Assembly: GCA_002413345.1 (NCBI GenBank)
Contig: DHWU01000003.1
Location: 24,023 to 50,295, forward strand
DNA: 26,273 nucleotides
Direction of reading: 5' to 3'
Source: Propionibacteriaceae bacterium UBA5174
Lineage (GTDB): Bacteria > Actinomycetota > Actinomycetes > Propionibacteriales > Propionibacteriaceae
Position 1 is the stretch's first letter. Each line of letters opens with the position of its first letter. The position numbers and the translations under genes were made by a program. This document shows, in pieces, positions 14,168 to 22,363 of the stretch. The notes beneath the pieces were generated by a model that was given only the letters and a program-made list of their open reading frames with translations, did not search any database and was not told the origin of the DNA.

Positions 14168-17100
14168 TTAGCTCGACGGCCAGCGCACGGCAGTTGGGGA
14201 CGGCGTGTAAATCGTGTTGTGGCCAAGCTGGCCGTGGTTGTTGTAGCCCCAGCATGAGGTCGTTCCGTTGGCAATAGCGCAGCTGTGGCTGGCGCCGGTC
14301 GCGATAGCTGTGACGCCGCTGGCCAAGCCTTGTACGTCGACGGGGGTGGAGGCGCTGGTGAAGCTTCCGTCGCCGAGCTGACCGTAGTTGTTGTAGCCCC
14401 AGCATTTGACGCCACCAGTGGTCGTGATAGCGCACGCGTGGTTGTTACCCGTGCTGATCGCGGAAACGCCGCTGGTGAGGCCGGTCACATCGACCGGGGT
14501 CGAGCTGTTGGTGGTGGTGCCGTTGCCGAGTTGCCCATTGCCGTTGTAGCCCCAGCATTTTGCGCCACCGTCGACAACTGCGCAGGTGCTCGTCGACTTT
14601 GCCGTGATCGCGGAAACGCCGCTGGTCAGGCCAGTCACATCGACCGGCGACGGGCTCGCGGTGGTGGTGCCGTTGCCGAGTTGCCCGACGTCGTTGTAGC
14701 CCCAGCATTTGACGCCACCGGTGCCGGTGAGCGCGCAGGTGTGGAGGCTGCCGCCAGTGATCTTCGCCACGTCGGTCAGCCCAGCCACGTCTACCGGTAT
14801 TGGGCTGTTGGTGGTGGTGCCGTTGCCGAGTTGGCTGCGGTTGTTGTAGCCCCAGCATTTGACCCCGCCGCCGGTGGTGACCGCGCAGGTATGGCTGGTG
14901 CCAGTCGATATTGCGATCACCCCGCTGGTTAGGCCACTTACGTCCACCGGGGTTGTGCTGGCGACAGTGGTGCCGTTGCCAAGTTGTCCAAAGCCGTTGT
15001 AGCCCCAGCACTTGACCCCGCCGTCAGTGGTGAGGGCGCAGCTGTGGCTTTCGCCGGTGTCAATGGCCACCACGCCGCTACTTAGCCCAGTTACCGCGAC
15101 CGGAGAGACGCTGGCGACAGTGGTGCTGTTGCCAAGTTGTCCAAAGCCGTTGTAGCCCCAGCATTCGACCCCACCGGCACTGGTAATCGCGCAGCTGTGA
15201 TTCGTGGCGCCCTCAATCACAGTTGCATTCGTCAAACCAGTCACCTCCAGTGGCGCGGCTTGGTACTTGCCGCCACCGAAGCCGAGCTGTCCGTCAGTGT
15301 CTGACCCCCAACACTTGAGGCTGCCGGAGTCAGAAACGGCGCAACTGTGGTTGGAGCCCACTCCCAAGGCTGCGGTGTCGCTACCCAACCCGGTCACGCT
15401 GATCGGAGTGGAACTGCTGGTGGTCGTGCCATCGCCTAGTTGGCCATTGGTGTTGGAGCCCCAACACTGGGCAACGCCGGCGGTGGTTAGTGCACAAGTG
15501 TGGCTGCTTCCTAGGCTGACAGTGCTCACCCCGGAGTCCAAGCCAGTCACCGCAACCGGCAGGTAACTGCTGGTGGTAGTGCCGTCGCCGAGTTGGCCAA
15601 AGAAGTTGTATCCCCAACAGTTGAGTGCGCCTCCAGTGGTGATGGCGCAGCTGTGGCTGCCCTGTGCGGAGATCGCACTTATTCCGCTGGTGGCGCCAGT
15701 CGCGGAAACTGGGGAAGCTGACATGGTTGAGGTGGTGGGGATGCCGATCTGACCGAAGCTATTGGATCCCCAGCATTTGATGCCACCAGCAGTGGTGAGA
15801 GCGCAGTTGTGCTCGCTACCAGCACTGATGGCGGTGACACCACTGGTGAGGTTGGTTACGTTGACCGGCGTTTGGGCATTGACGGTGTTGCCAGTGCCCA
15901 GTTGGCCCTTGTTGTTGTACCCCCAACACTTGACCCCGCCAGCGCTGGTCAGTGCGCAGCTGTGGTTCCCGCCGAGCGCGACCCCGATAACGCCGCTACT
16001 CAGCCCAGTTGGTGAGGTGGGAACCAGCCTGCTGACCCCGCTGCCATCACCGAGTTTCCCGAAGGTGTTGGAGCCCCAGCACTTCAGTGCGCCAGCATCG
16101 GTGATCGCACAACTGATGGCGGCGCCGGTAACCACAGTCTTGACGCCACTGGTAAGACCGCTGACCTGGACCGGAGTTGCACTGCTCGTGGTGGTGCCAT
16201 TGCCGAGTTGGCCCGAACCGTTGTTTCCCCAACAGCTGACTCCGCCGGTGCTGGAGATTGCGCAGGTGTGCGCGTCTCCGCCTGCTACCGCAGTCACGTT
16301 CACCGAGGTCACCGCCATGGAAAGTGTGACCGTTGCGGTTTGGCCAGTCTGGTCAGTGACCGTGATCTTGACCTCGGAGTAGGCGCCAGCGGCGGTCGGG
16401 GTGCCAGTCAATACGCCGGAAGTGCTGAGGGCTAAACCTTCCGGAAGGCCTTCGGCCGCCCAGGAGTACGGTGCGGTGCCGCCGGTTGCAGCCAAATCGG
16501 TGCTGTAGCTGGAGCCGAGCAGGGCGCCCGGCAATGCGGTGGTGGTAATGGCGAGAGGGACGGCGACAGTCAAGGTCAAAGTCTTGGTGGCGGTCTTACC
16601 GTGTGCATCGGTGATAGTCAGGTCAACTAGGTGGTCTCCGCCACTTGTGGTGGTGCCGCGAAGATAGCCGTCGCTGGACAAGGTGAGCCCCACAGGTAGT
16701 CCAGTGGCAGTCCAGCGGTAAGGCTCGGTGCCGCCGGTACCGACCAAGGTGGTGTCGTATTGGTCACCGGACAGGGCAGTCGGGAGTGCGTCCGAACCGA
16801 TTCCTACCGCTGCGGCAACGACGATTTCGATGTTGGTCTCGGCGGTCTTACCGTTGGCATCGGTAGCGGTCAGATGGGTGGTAAACGGACCTTCAGCGGT
16901 TGGCGTACCGGCTAGTGTCCCGTCAGTAGTGATCGACAGTCCAGTGGGTTGCCCGGTGGCAGTCCAGGTGTAGGGGGCAGTGCCACCAGCTGCCACCAGG
17001 ACCGCATAGAACTGTTCGCCCACGATTGCGTTGGTGACTGTGTTGGTGACGATGGTCGGGGTGGCCGTTCCACTGGTGATTGTCGCTGAGGTACTGGCAG

Positions 17101-18007
17101 TGGCCACCGCTGGTGCGCCGCGGTAGGGGTCAGTGAATCCCCGATAAACGAAGCTTCCAGCGTTGGTGGGGGCAACTGCCAGTGTTGCCGCACCAGAACT
17201 GCTTTGGGTACCGGTGGCAACGGTTTGCCATTGGGAGCCGTCCCATTGCTGGAGCTGGACGCCTCGACCGGCGCGGGCCGGGGCGAAGGTCACGGTGGCG
17301 GTCAGTGCCTGGCCGGTGATTCCGGTGGCTGGCGCTGAGAGCGAGCCGGATTGAGCGGAGGTGTTTACCCGGAAGGTCTTCGAGGTGATCTTTGGCAACG
17401 TCCTCTTTTTGACCTTTGTCTTGGCGGCGACCACTCGCAGATTCGATGAGGCTGGGATTGACACCGAGAATGTGAAAGCGCCGGAGCTGTTGGTTTTGCC
17501 AGACCGAATCTGCACCCAGCGGCTACCGATTTTGCGTTGTAGCGCTACTGGCCGGGAGCCTTTCTTGCCCAAATTCGCCGCAACCGTGAAGGTTTCCCCA
17601 GCTACCGGCGCTGACGGTGATACCGCGACGGTCTGGAGGCGGGTCACCTTCGACACGATTTGGCGGTAGGTCCGCTTGCCAACTTTGACCTTGCGAGCAA
17701 CGACCCGCAATTGCGCCGCTGGTGCGGCAATAGCGGTGGCAAACGAGTAGGCGCCAGACTTCGTGGTCTTGCCAGCGCCGATCTGATGCCACTTGCTGCC
17801 GATCTTGCGTTGCAACGCCACCGGGCGAACCACTTTGGTTGATAACCGACCGCTAATGGTGAGGCGGGCGCTGCGGATCGGGTAACTCGGCGACGCCTTT
17901 GGCGCCGAGTTCGCTGCTGCCTGGGCCGTAGTTCCTGAGTTTGGGGCGCCGATCAACAGGCCAAAAGTCAATAGCACTGCTAACGCCACGATGCGCAACC
18001 GCTGCAC
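14168..18007 (-). CDS. Large secreted RCC1-repeat protein with Ig-like domains
   Basis: The protein has 1279 residues and begins at GTG 18007 after GGGAGAGGG. A signal peptide (about 1-31, MQRLRIVALAVLLTFGLLIG) sends it out of the cell. Three beta modules with VALQRKIG-type repeats follow (about 45-312), then three He_PIG Ig-like domains (about 318-565; ALPGALLGSSY, LTGTPTAAGAY). From about 569 to the end there are 14 RCC1-like blades of about 50 residues, each with the pattern (H)-x-CA-(I/L)-x-(T)-x-GG-x-KCWGYN-x-x-GQLGNGTT. Every blade has its own Cys pair, 28 in all, which fits disulfides outside the cell. Fourteen blades could form two seven-bladed propellers. There is no LPXTG-like motif or membrane helix at the C-terminus, so it is probably released or held non-covalently. 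The function is unknown; binding to glycans or proteins is likely. Confidence 0.9.
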   Translation of the reverse strand: MQRLRIVALAVLLTFGLLIGAPNSGTTAQAAANSAPKASPSYPIRSARLTISGRLSTKVVRPVALQRKIGSKWHQIGAGKTTKSGAYSFATAIAAPAAQLRVVARKVKVGKRTYRQIVSKVTRLQTVAVSPSAPVAGETFTVAANLGKKGSRPVALQRKIGSRWVQIRSGKTNSSGAFTFSVSIPASSNLRVVAAKTKVKKRTLPKITSKTFRVNTSAQSGSLSAPATGITGQALTATVTFAPARAGRGVQLQQWDGSQWQTVATGTQSSSGAATLAVAPTNAGSFVYRGFTDPYRGAPAVATASTSATITSGTATPTIVTNTVTNAIVGEQFYAVLVAAGGTAPYTWTATGQPTGLSITTDGTLAGTPTAEGPFTTHLTATDANGKTAETNIEIVVAAAVGIGSDALPTALSGDQYDTTLVGTGGTEPYRWTATGLPVGLTLSSDGYLRGTTTSGGDHLVDLTITDAHGKTATKTLTLTVAVPLAITTTALPGALLGSSYSTDLAATGGTAPYSWAAEGLPEGLALSTSGVLTGTPTAAGAYSEVKITVTDQTGQTATVTLSMAVTSVNVTAVAGGDAHTCAISSTGGVSCWGNNGSGQLGNGTTTSSATPVQVSGLTSGVKTVVTGAAISCAITDAGALKCWGSNTFGKLGDGSGVSRLVPTSPTGLSSGVIGVALGGNHSCALTSAGGVKCWGYNNKGQLGTGNTVNAQTPVNVTNLTSGVTAISAGSEHNCALTTAGGIKCWGSNSFGQIGIPTTSTMSASPVSATGATSGISAISAQGSHSCAITTGGALNCWGYNFFGQLGDGTTTSSYLPVAVTGLDSGVSTVSLGSSHTCALTTAGVAQCWGSNTNGQLGDGTTTSSSTPISVTGLGSDTAALGVGSNHSCAVSDSGSLKCWGSDTDGQLGFGGGKYQAAPLEVTGLTNATVIEGATNHSCAITSAGGVECWGYNGFGQLGNSTTVASVSPVAVTGLSSGVVAIDTGESHSCALTTDGGVKCWGYNGFGQLGNGTTVASTTPVDVSGLTSGVIAISTGTSHTCAVTTGGGVKCWGYNNRSQLGNGTTTNSPIPVDVAGLTDVAKITGGSLHTCALTGTGGVKCWGYNDVGQLGNGTTTASPSPVDVTGLTSGVSAITAKSTSTCAVVDGGAKCWGYNGNGQLGNGTTTNSSTPVDVTGLTSGVSAISTGNNHACAITTTGGVKCWGYNNYGQLGDGSFTSASTPVDVQGLASGVTAIATGASHSCAIANGTTSCWGYNNHGQLGHNTIYTPSPTAVRWPSS
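14171..16303 (-). repeat. Fourteen tandem ~152-nt repeats encoding RCC1 blades
   Basis: The RCC1 part of the gene is a head-to-tail array with a period near 50-51 codons. Some neighbouring units are almost identical in DNA: 14957-15010 and 15110-15163 differ at one of 54 positions and lie exactly 153 nt apart. This indicates recent duplication or gene conversion and possible blade-number variation between strains. Confidence 0.85.
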
Positions 18008-18563
18008 GATAACCCTCTCCCTGAAGAAGCTGCCAAGGGTGAATCTGCCTTACAGCTTTCAAACAGAGCCATCTAATCAGCCTGTGATGAAATCCAATAA
18101 GTGCCCTTCAGGGTGACTCATTCAACAACGGCAAGGCTGCCGCTGACGGCTTCAAGAGATCACTGGTTGCCGCCTTTGTAGGTGCACCCATGCCAGGAGC
18201 TGGCCAGAGTTGGCCCGAAATCGGGATGGTTGTCGACCTCGATAGGCCCGGGCAAAGCTGCTTTCATGGCGTTCTCAGGCCACTGGAGGCCAGTAGTGGT
18301 GGGTGGGTTCAGTGGGCGCCGAATGGTCCTCCACCAACCCGGACGGGTTGAAAGGCGACCAGGCGCCGAATCTGACCTAGTCAACTGCTGATCGACAATC
18401 CACACTTGAGTGCCAAATCCGATTAGGCGCCGCCCCTCACTTTGCGAGTAACGAAGGATTGTCGAAGCGGCGAAATAAGGCGCTATCCTCATCGGCGAAG
18501 AGCATCCATTGTGGGTCCTACTGGAATCCGGTTGCCCAAGATCCGGTTGGTTTGGAGGCGACG
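18008..18563. other. Divergent intergenic region between RCC1 protein and sigma factor genes
   Basis: This 556-nt gap must contain the start signals of both genes. A 10-bp inverted repeat, TCGACAATCC (18392-18401) and GGATTGTCGA (18456-18465), lies about 100-170 nt before the sigma gene. GGCGCCGAAT occurs twice (18315-18324 and 18362-18371). On the minus strand, TTGGAT then 16 nt then TAGATG is a possible but weak promoter for the RCC1 gene. I find no convincing gene here; a 152-codon minus-strand frame (18618-18160) looks like chance. Confidence 0.5.
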
Positions 18564-20018
18564 ATGAGGCAGTCAGAAGTCCTCGACACCATGGCGCGTC
18601 CCGAAACCGAAAAGACATTGCTGTCGCGGGTTCGCGACGGGGACATGGACGCTTTCGCCGAGTTGGTCAAACGTAACCGGCGCTCAGCCCTGGTGGTTGC
18701 TGGCTCACTGGTGGATGCCACTACCGCCGAGGATGTCGTTGCCGACTCCTTCGAGCGTTTGTTGGTCACGCTCGGCAATGGAGGCGGGCCGACTGAATGC
18801 TTGCGGCCCTATTTGCTGCAGATGGTGCGTCACCGCGCTATCGACTCCTGGCGTAACCGACGCGAGCACCCAGTGGAACCAGCGACACTGAGTGCAGCCA
18901 CTGATGTGCTCGCTGATCTTGATGATGCTGGGCCAGCTACCGGCACGGTGATGGTGCGCACTGCCTTTGAGGCGCTTCCGCAGCGCTGGCAGACCGTGCT
19001 GTGGCTGGGTGAGGTTGAAGGCTGCAGTTACGCCGAGATCGGGCGCGAATTGGGTCTGCAAGAGGGCGCGGTAACTCAGCTTTTGCACCGCGCCCGCGAG
19101 GGCATGCGGCAGTCATACCTGAAGTTGAATGTCAGCCAGGCAACCGGTGAGTGTGCTCAGATCCGGCCCCTGCTGGCCAAATACGTCCGGCTCAGATCTG
19201 GAGGGCGTGATCGACAGCGGGTGGCCCAGCACCTGGAGACTTGTTCAGAATGTGCTGCTGCAACAGCGAAGTTGCGCCTGCTCAATGGTCGAATGGGGGT
19301 TGCCCTAGCGGCCACCGTGGCCGCAGGTGCGGCAATCGAGTTGCTGCGGCGTCCCGCCACCGCGTTTGCGGCGGAGTTGGGCCCGTTCGCCAGGCTGCTG
19401 AGCAGCAAGCGAGTTCGTCGCGGTGTCGGTGCGGCTGCTGGTGTTGCCCTGGTGTTGCTTGTGCTGACCGCTCCGATGAATGTGGGCGACACCTCGGCAG
19501 CCCGGTCGCTGGGTAGTGCTGACTTAGGATCGATCCAAGCCCCGGCTGCCAGTCCCGCGCCAACGATGAGCAGGGTCACCTCATCCGCGTCAGCCAAGCC
19601 AAGAAGTTCGGCCAAACCTGTTGTGCGAACCAGCCGTAAACCAGTGCCCAGCACTGTCAGCCCGCGTCCGGTCGTGAAGCTGGCCGATGTCTCCGCAGTG
19701 GTGGAGACATCATCGGATGGAGTGTCGATAGTCATAGCCGCACCTCCGGGCACGAAGGTCTCAATGTTGGTGACCTTCAGCGCTTCAGTTGGCGGGAGCT
19801 ACCGGATGGATCCGGAGTGGTCGTGCAACCCTTCCACGGAGACTCCCTCAGCGGTGTGCACGGCGACGGTGACCGATGCGCCACTGGAGGTGTGGCTCCA
19901 GCCGACCTATGAGCAGCCGACCTCGATCACGGTGAAGGCAATGCCAGTAGGGGCCACCGACCCAGATTTGAGCAACAACTCCGACACTGACGACCTCTAT
20001 TGGAACCAGCGAGGATAA
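18564..20018 (+). CDS. ECF sigma factor fused to zinc-finger anti-sigma-like, membrane and outer domains
   Basis: The protein has 484 residues from ATG 18564, fixed by GGAGG at 18554-18558. Residues about 24-100 are sigma region 2 (AFAELVKRNRRSALVVAG, AEDVVADSFERLL); about 133-185 are region 4 (ALPQRWQTVLWLGEVEG, SYAEIGRELGLQEGAV). After C197 comes a ZAS-like zinc motif H223-x3-C227-x2-C230. A weak hydrophobic stretch (244-260) and a strong membrane helix (287-304) follow, then a Pro/Ser/Lys linker (325-372) and a beta-rich outer domain (375-484) with two cysteines and an SNNSDTDD end. Normally sigma and anti-sigma are separate proteins; here they are joined, so release would need proteolysis or a conformational switch. 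It is divergent from the RCC1 gene, its likely target. The frame opens at 18459 but lacks a ribosome site there. Confidence 0.88.
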   Translation: MRQSEVLDTMARPETEKTLLSRVRDGDMDAFAELVKRNRRSALVVAGSLVDATTAEDVVADSFERLLVTLGNGGGPTECLRPYLLQMVRHRAIDSWRNRREHPVEPATLSAATDVLADLDDAGPATGTVMVRTAFEALPQRWQTVLWLGEVEGCSYAEIGRELGLQEGAVTQLLHRAREGMRQSYLKLNVSQATGECAQIRPLLAKYVRLRSGGRDRQRVAQHLETCSECAAATAKLRLLNGRMGVALAATVAAGAAIELLRRPATAFAAELGPFARLLSSKRVRRGVGAAAGVALVLLVLTAPMNVGDTSAARSLGSADLGSIQAPAASPAPTMSRVTSSASAKPRSSAKPVVRTSRKPVPSTVSPRPVVKLADVSAVVETSSDGVSIVIAAPPGTKVSMLVTFSASVGGSYRMDPEWSCNPSTETPSAVCTATVTDAPLEVWLQPTYEQPTSITVKAMPVGATDPDLSNNSDTDDLYWNQRG

Positions 20019-20078
20019 CCAATCAGAAAACTTCGCGAAGCCGCGTAAGGATTGATCCGGTTACTGCGTCTTAAGAGT

Positions 20079-20121
20079 GAAGAAGATCAGCAGCACCGCA
20101 CATGCTGGTTTGGTCTTCTTC
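20079..20121 (+). terminator. Hairpin after the sigma factor gene
   Basis: GAAGAAGA (20079-20086) pairs with TCTTCTTC (20114-20121), and CAGCA (20091-20095) pairs with TGCTG (20103-20107), giving a 13-bp interrupted stem 61 nt after the stop codon. There is no clear U tract; a terminator role is plausible. Confidence 0.4.
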
Positions 20122-20298
20122 GGGCAGGCACCTCCATGGCTTAGCTATGTGGGGTGCAGGCCAGAGCTGCGGGCGAGTTGGAAGTTCTTACCTGTGGGTT
20201 CTCTGTCCGGGGGGTCAGTCAATCCACAGGGGGTCAGTTAGTCGGCGTCGGGGGGATCCGCTGCTGTTGGCCAGGACGCCGATGAGCTTCAGTCAGAT

Positions 20299-20347
20299 GG
20301 AACACGCTCTAGGACCCTTTCAATGCGGGGGCCCTAGAGCGTGTTTC
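20299..20347. terminator. Palindromic hairpin, possible bidirectional terminator or IS end
   Basis: A perfect 13-bp stem pairs AACACGCTCTAGG (20301-20313) with CCTAGAGCGTGTT (20333-20345), extended outward by a G-U and a G-C pair, around a 19-nt loop that can itself pair CCC with GGG. It is placed between convergent genes, 76 nt after the SWIM gene stop on the minus strand. A small mobile-element end is the alternative reading. Confidence 0.6.
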
Positions 20348-20422
20348 TGTCGAAGTCGGTGAATGCGAAATTGGGCTGGTGTTTGAATCCAAGACCTGGC
20401 TAGCTAGCCCCGAGTTGTTGCT

Positions 20423-22363
20423 TCACGCCGAGAGTGTGGTGGTGCGATCCAGCAAGAACTGAGCCTGCAACAAGGATTGTGGCGTTGGCCTCGGACTCAG
20501 CCCAGCCAGCGCGGCGGCCAGGCTTTGTAGGCCCAGGTCGGCCAGCTCTTGGTGTCGCTGGCTTAGCGATTCAGCTTGCCAGGTGGACATTGCTGGGCCG
20601 GTGCCAGTGGCGGCCAAGGCCGACAATAGCTCTGCGACTGCGGTGAGGCAGCCCGCGAGTTCGTCCGCAACGGTCGCCGGTGCAGCGCTGCGATGCTCGC
20701 GAAGGTTGTCTAGGCGTTTGCGTAATCGCCGCTCCAGCTGCCAGGGACGGTCGGTGTCCAAAGTCAGTGGAATCAGCCTGAGGGCGCCTTTGTCGGAAAC
20801 GAAGACCGACCGCGGGGTGGTGCCGACGACCACGACCGCCGAGATTGGCAGTTGCTGGGCGATCACCCAACCCAGCGTGTTCAAGCCGGTGTCGAATACG
20901 TCGAACTCAAGGCGGTGGTGAACGCTGGCGGTGTCGATCACCTCCCAGATCACCTGCTGGCGGACTTCATCCAGTTCCAGCTGGGCGGCGCCGTGTTGGC
21001 GGCGCGGCCGGATCAGGCGCAACCGCGGGGCTGGGCTGCCGAATCGCACCGCGGACGCACCTGCTGAGAAGCTGTTCACCTGTTCGGCGAGTGCGTTGAA
21101 ATCTGACTCGGCAAAGCTGCCGTGCCGGTTCACGGTAGTGCGTTCGGTGGGACTGAGGGTGCCGTCTGCGCGCAGTTCAGGATCAGCGAGTTGAAATGGG
21201 CCAGCGCACAGCGTTGATGCCGAGGCCCCCCACAACAAGGGACGGGTCCAACTGCGCGAGAAGCTCGGATCGGCACCGGGTGCGCGTCCATTGGTGGCAG
21301 TGAGTACTTCGCCGGTGGCCGAATGCCACAGGTGCACGGTGATTCCCCGGGAACCAGCCGGGGTGAGCCACCAGTTGGCCGAAAGCGGAACTAATCCGCC
21401 CAGTTCGGCAGCGGAGGTGGTGCCAGCGCCGAGAAGGTGAACCGCAGGAGTGTCGCTTTGGGTGAGCGCGGTGGCCAGCGCCCAAGCCTGGCTGAGGTCG
21501 CAGAGTAGCTGTTGCTCGCTGGTTTCGTCGTCGCGGTTGGCGAAAGCTGACCCGGTCGCAGCCGCGGTGCCAGTCAGCCCGGCTAGCAGTGGCAGCTTGG
21601 CCAGTTTGGCCTGCTGGGCAGCGGCACTCAGCTGGTCGGTGTCGAGGACGCGCAGCTGGGACAGCCCCGTTCGCAGCAACGACTCCACCGCACTGGCTAC
21701 GGCCAAGGCGGCCTGGTTACGCACTTGTAGCAGCGCTGTGCCCTCGCTGGATTCGGGCCACGGCCACACCCGCTCATGGGATGCGAATAGTCGGGCGATG
21801 GCAGTGAGCTTCCAGGCGTTGAGGCCAACCTCGCTGTGCTCGCCAGCCACCAACATGCCAGCGAAACCGCCCCCGGAAACCACCACGATCTGTGGTGACC
21901 CCGGCCAGGAAAGCAGCAACTGGCTGCCGCTGGCCACCACCTCGACGACTTCGCCGGGTTCATTCATGGCGCGCCGTACGGCCGCGACGCCAGCGGCCCG
22001 ATTCACTGCGGCGGGCTCCCAGCTCAACACCTCAGCCAGCAAATCAACTGCCGGTGCCCCTTCTTGGGGCGGGGCGGCGGCGCTCACTCCTCGCGTCCAT
22101 AGGCAGGCGGTAATCAGGTGCACACAGACCCCGGCCACCGGGCAACTGCAACGGGCGGCTTTCGGGCCACCTGGCAATAGTCGTAGGGTCACCGGTGCTG
22201 GCCCCGCAAACGAAAGCACCACCTCATCGGCCGACGAGGTGGCCACGCTCACCTTGGCCACCTCGCGCTCAGCTCGGCGCACCAGGCCACGATTACCCAG
22301 GACAGCCAAGGCGTCATCGTCGAGCCCGGCATAGGCGCTGAGCCACTGCGGTTGATCAGTCAT
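20423..22363 (-). CDS. yehQ: SWIM zinc finger protein, YehQ-like
   Basis: The protein has 646 residues. Near the N-terminus a SWIM motif C72-x-C74-x5-C80-x-H82 (CSCPVAGVCVH) should bind one zinc ion; SWIM domains mediate DNA or protein contact. The remainder is a long alpha/beta region with no other motif I recognise. The ATG overlaps the VWA gene stop as ATGA, so it is the last gene of a coupled four-gene operon in the same order as E. coli yehL-yehM-yehP-yehQ. The function of the set is unknown. The symbol is given by operon position and domain type, not by close sequence match. Confidence 0.8.
   Translation of the reverse strand: MTDQPQWLSAYAGLDDDALAVLGNRGLVRRAEREVAKVSVATSSADEVVLSFAGPAPVTLRLLPGGPKAARCSCPVAGVCVHLITACLWTRGVSAAAPPQEGAPAVDLLAEVLSWEPAAVNRAAGVAAVRRAMNEPGEVVEVVASGSQLLLSWPGSPQIVVVSGGGFAGMLVAGEHSEVGLNAWKLTAIARLFASHERVWPWPESSEGTALLQVRNQAALAVASAVESLLRTGLSQLRVLDTDQLSAAAQQAKLAKLPLLAGLTGTAAATGSAFANRDDETSEQQLLCDLSQAWALATALTQSDTPAVHLLGAGTTSAAELGGLVPLSANWWLTPAGSRGITVHLWHSATGEVLTATNGRAPGADPSFSRSWTRPLLWGASASTLCAGPFQLADPELRADGTLSPTERTTVNRHGSFAESDFNALAEQVNSFSAGASAVRFGSPAPRLRLIRPRRQHGAAQLELDEVRQQVIWEVIDTASVHHRLEFDVFDTGLNTLGWVIAQQLPISAVVVVGTTPRSVFVSDKGALRLIPLTLDTDRPWQLERRLRKRLDNLREHRSAAPATVADELAGCLTAVAELLSALAATGTGPAMSTWQAESLSQRHQELADLGLQSLAAALAGLSPRPTPQSLLQAQFLLDRTTTLSA

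Larger units (their letters stand above)
20019..20422. other. Non-coding region with hairpins and possible insertion-sequence scar
   Basis: This 404-nt gap lies between the convergent sigma and SWIM genes. It contains a hairpin at 20079-20121, a pair of GGGGGTCAGT direct repeats at 20210-20219 and 20229-20238, and a long palindrome at 20299-20347. Short open frames here (for example 20102-20362) lack family features and ribosome sites. No transposase remnant could be read. Confidence 0.5.

Noticed and set aside
14168..14230. Possible sorting signal on the RCC1 protein for the nearby class E sortase
   Set aside because: The C-terminus ends in a blade and VRWPSS, with no LPXTG/LAXTG motif, hydrophobic helix or basic tail.
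14285..14932. 215-codon plus-strand frame, and similar ones, opposite the RCC1 array
   Set aside because: They are antisense to a tandem coding repeat, so their periodic sequence only mirrors the RCC1 blades; no ribosome site or motif.
14171..16303. Regularly spaced repeats that could suggest a CRISPR array
   Set aside because: The period is about 152 nt, the repeats are contiguous and in frame, and they encode RCC1 blades; no short repeat-spacer structure or cas genes.
18160..18618. 152-codon open frame on the minus strand in the sigma-RCC1 gap
   Set aside because: No family-like motif, odd composition, it overlaps the well-supported sigma factor start, and it would occupy most of the region needed for the divergent promoters.
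20102..20362. 86-codon frame after the sigma gene
   Set aside because: No motif or ribosome site; it runs through the hairpins and direct repeats of a non-coding region.
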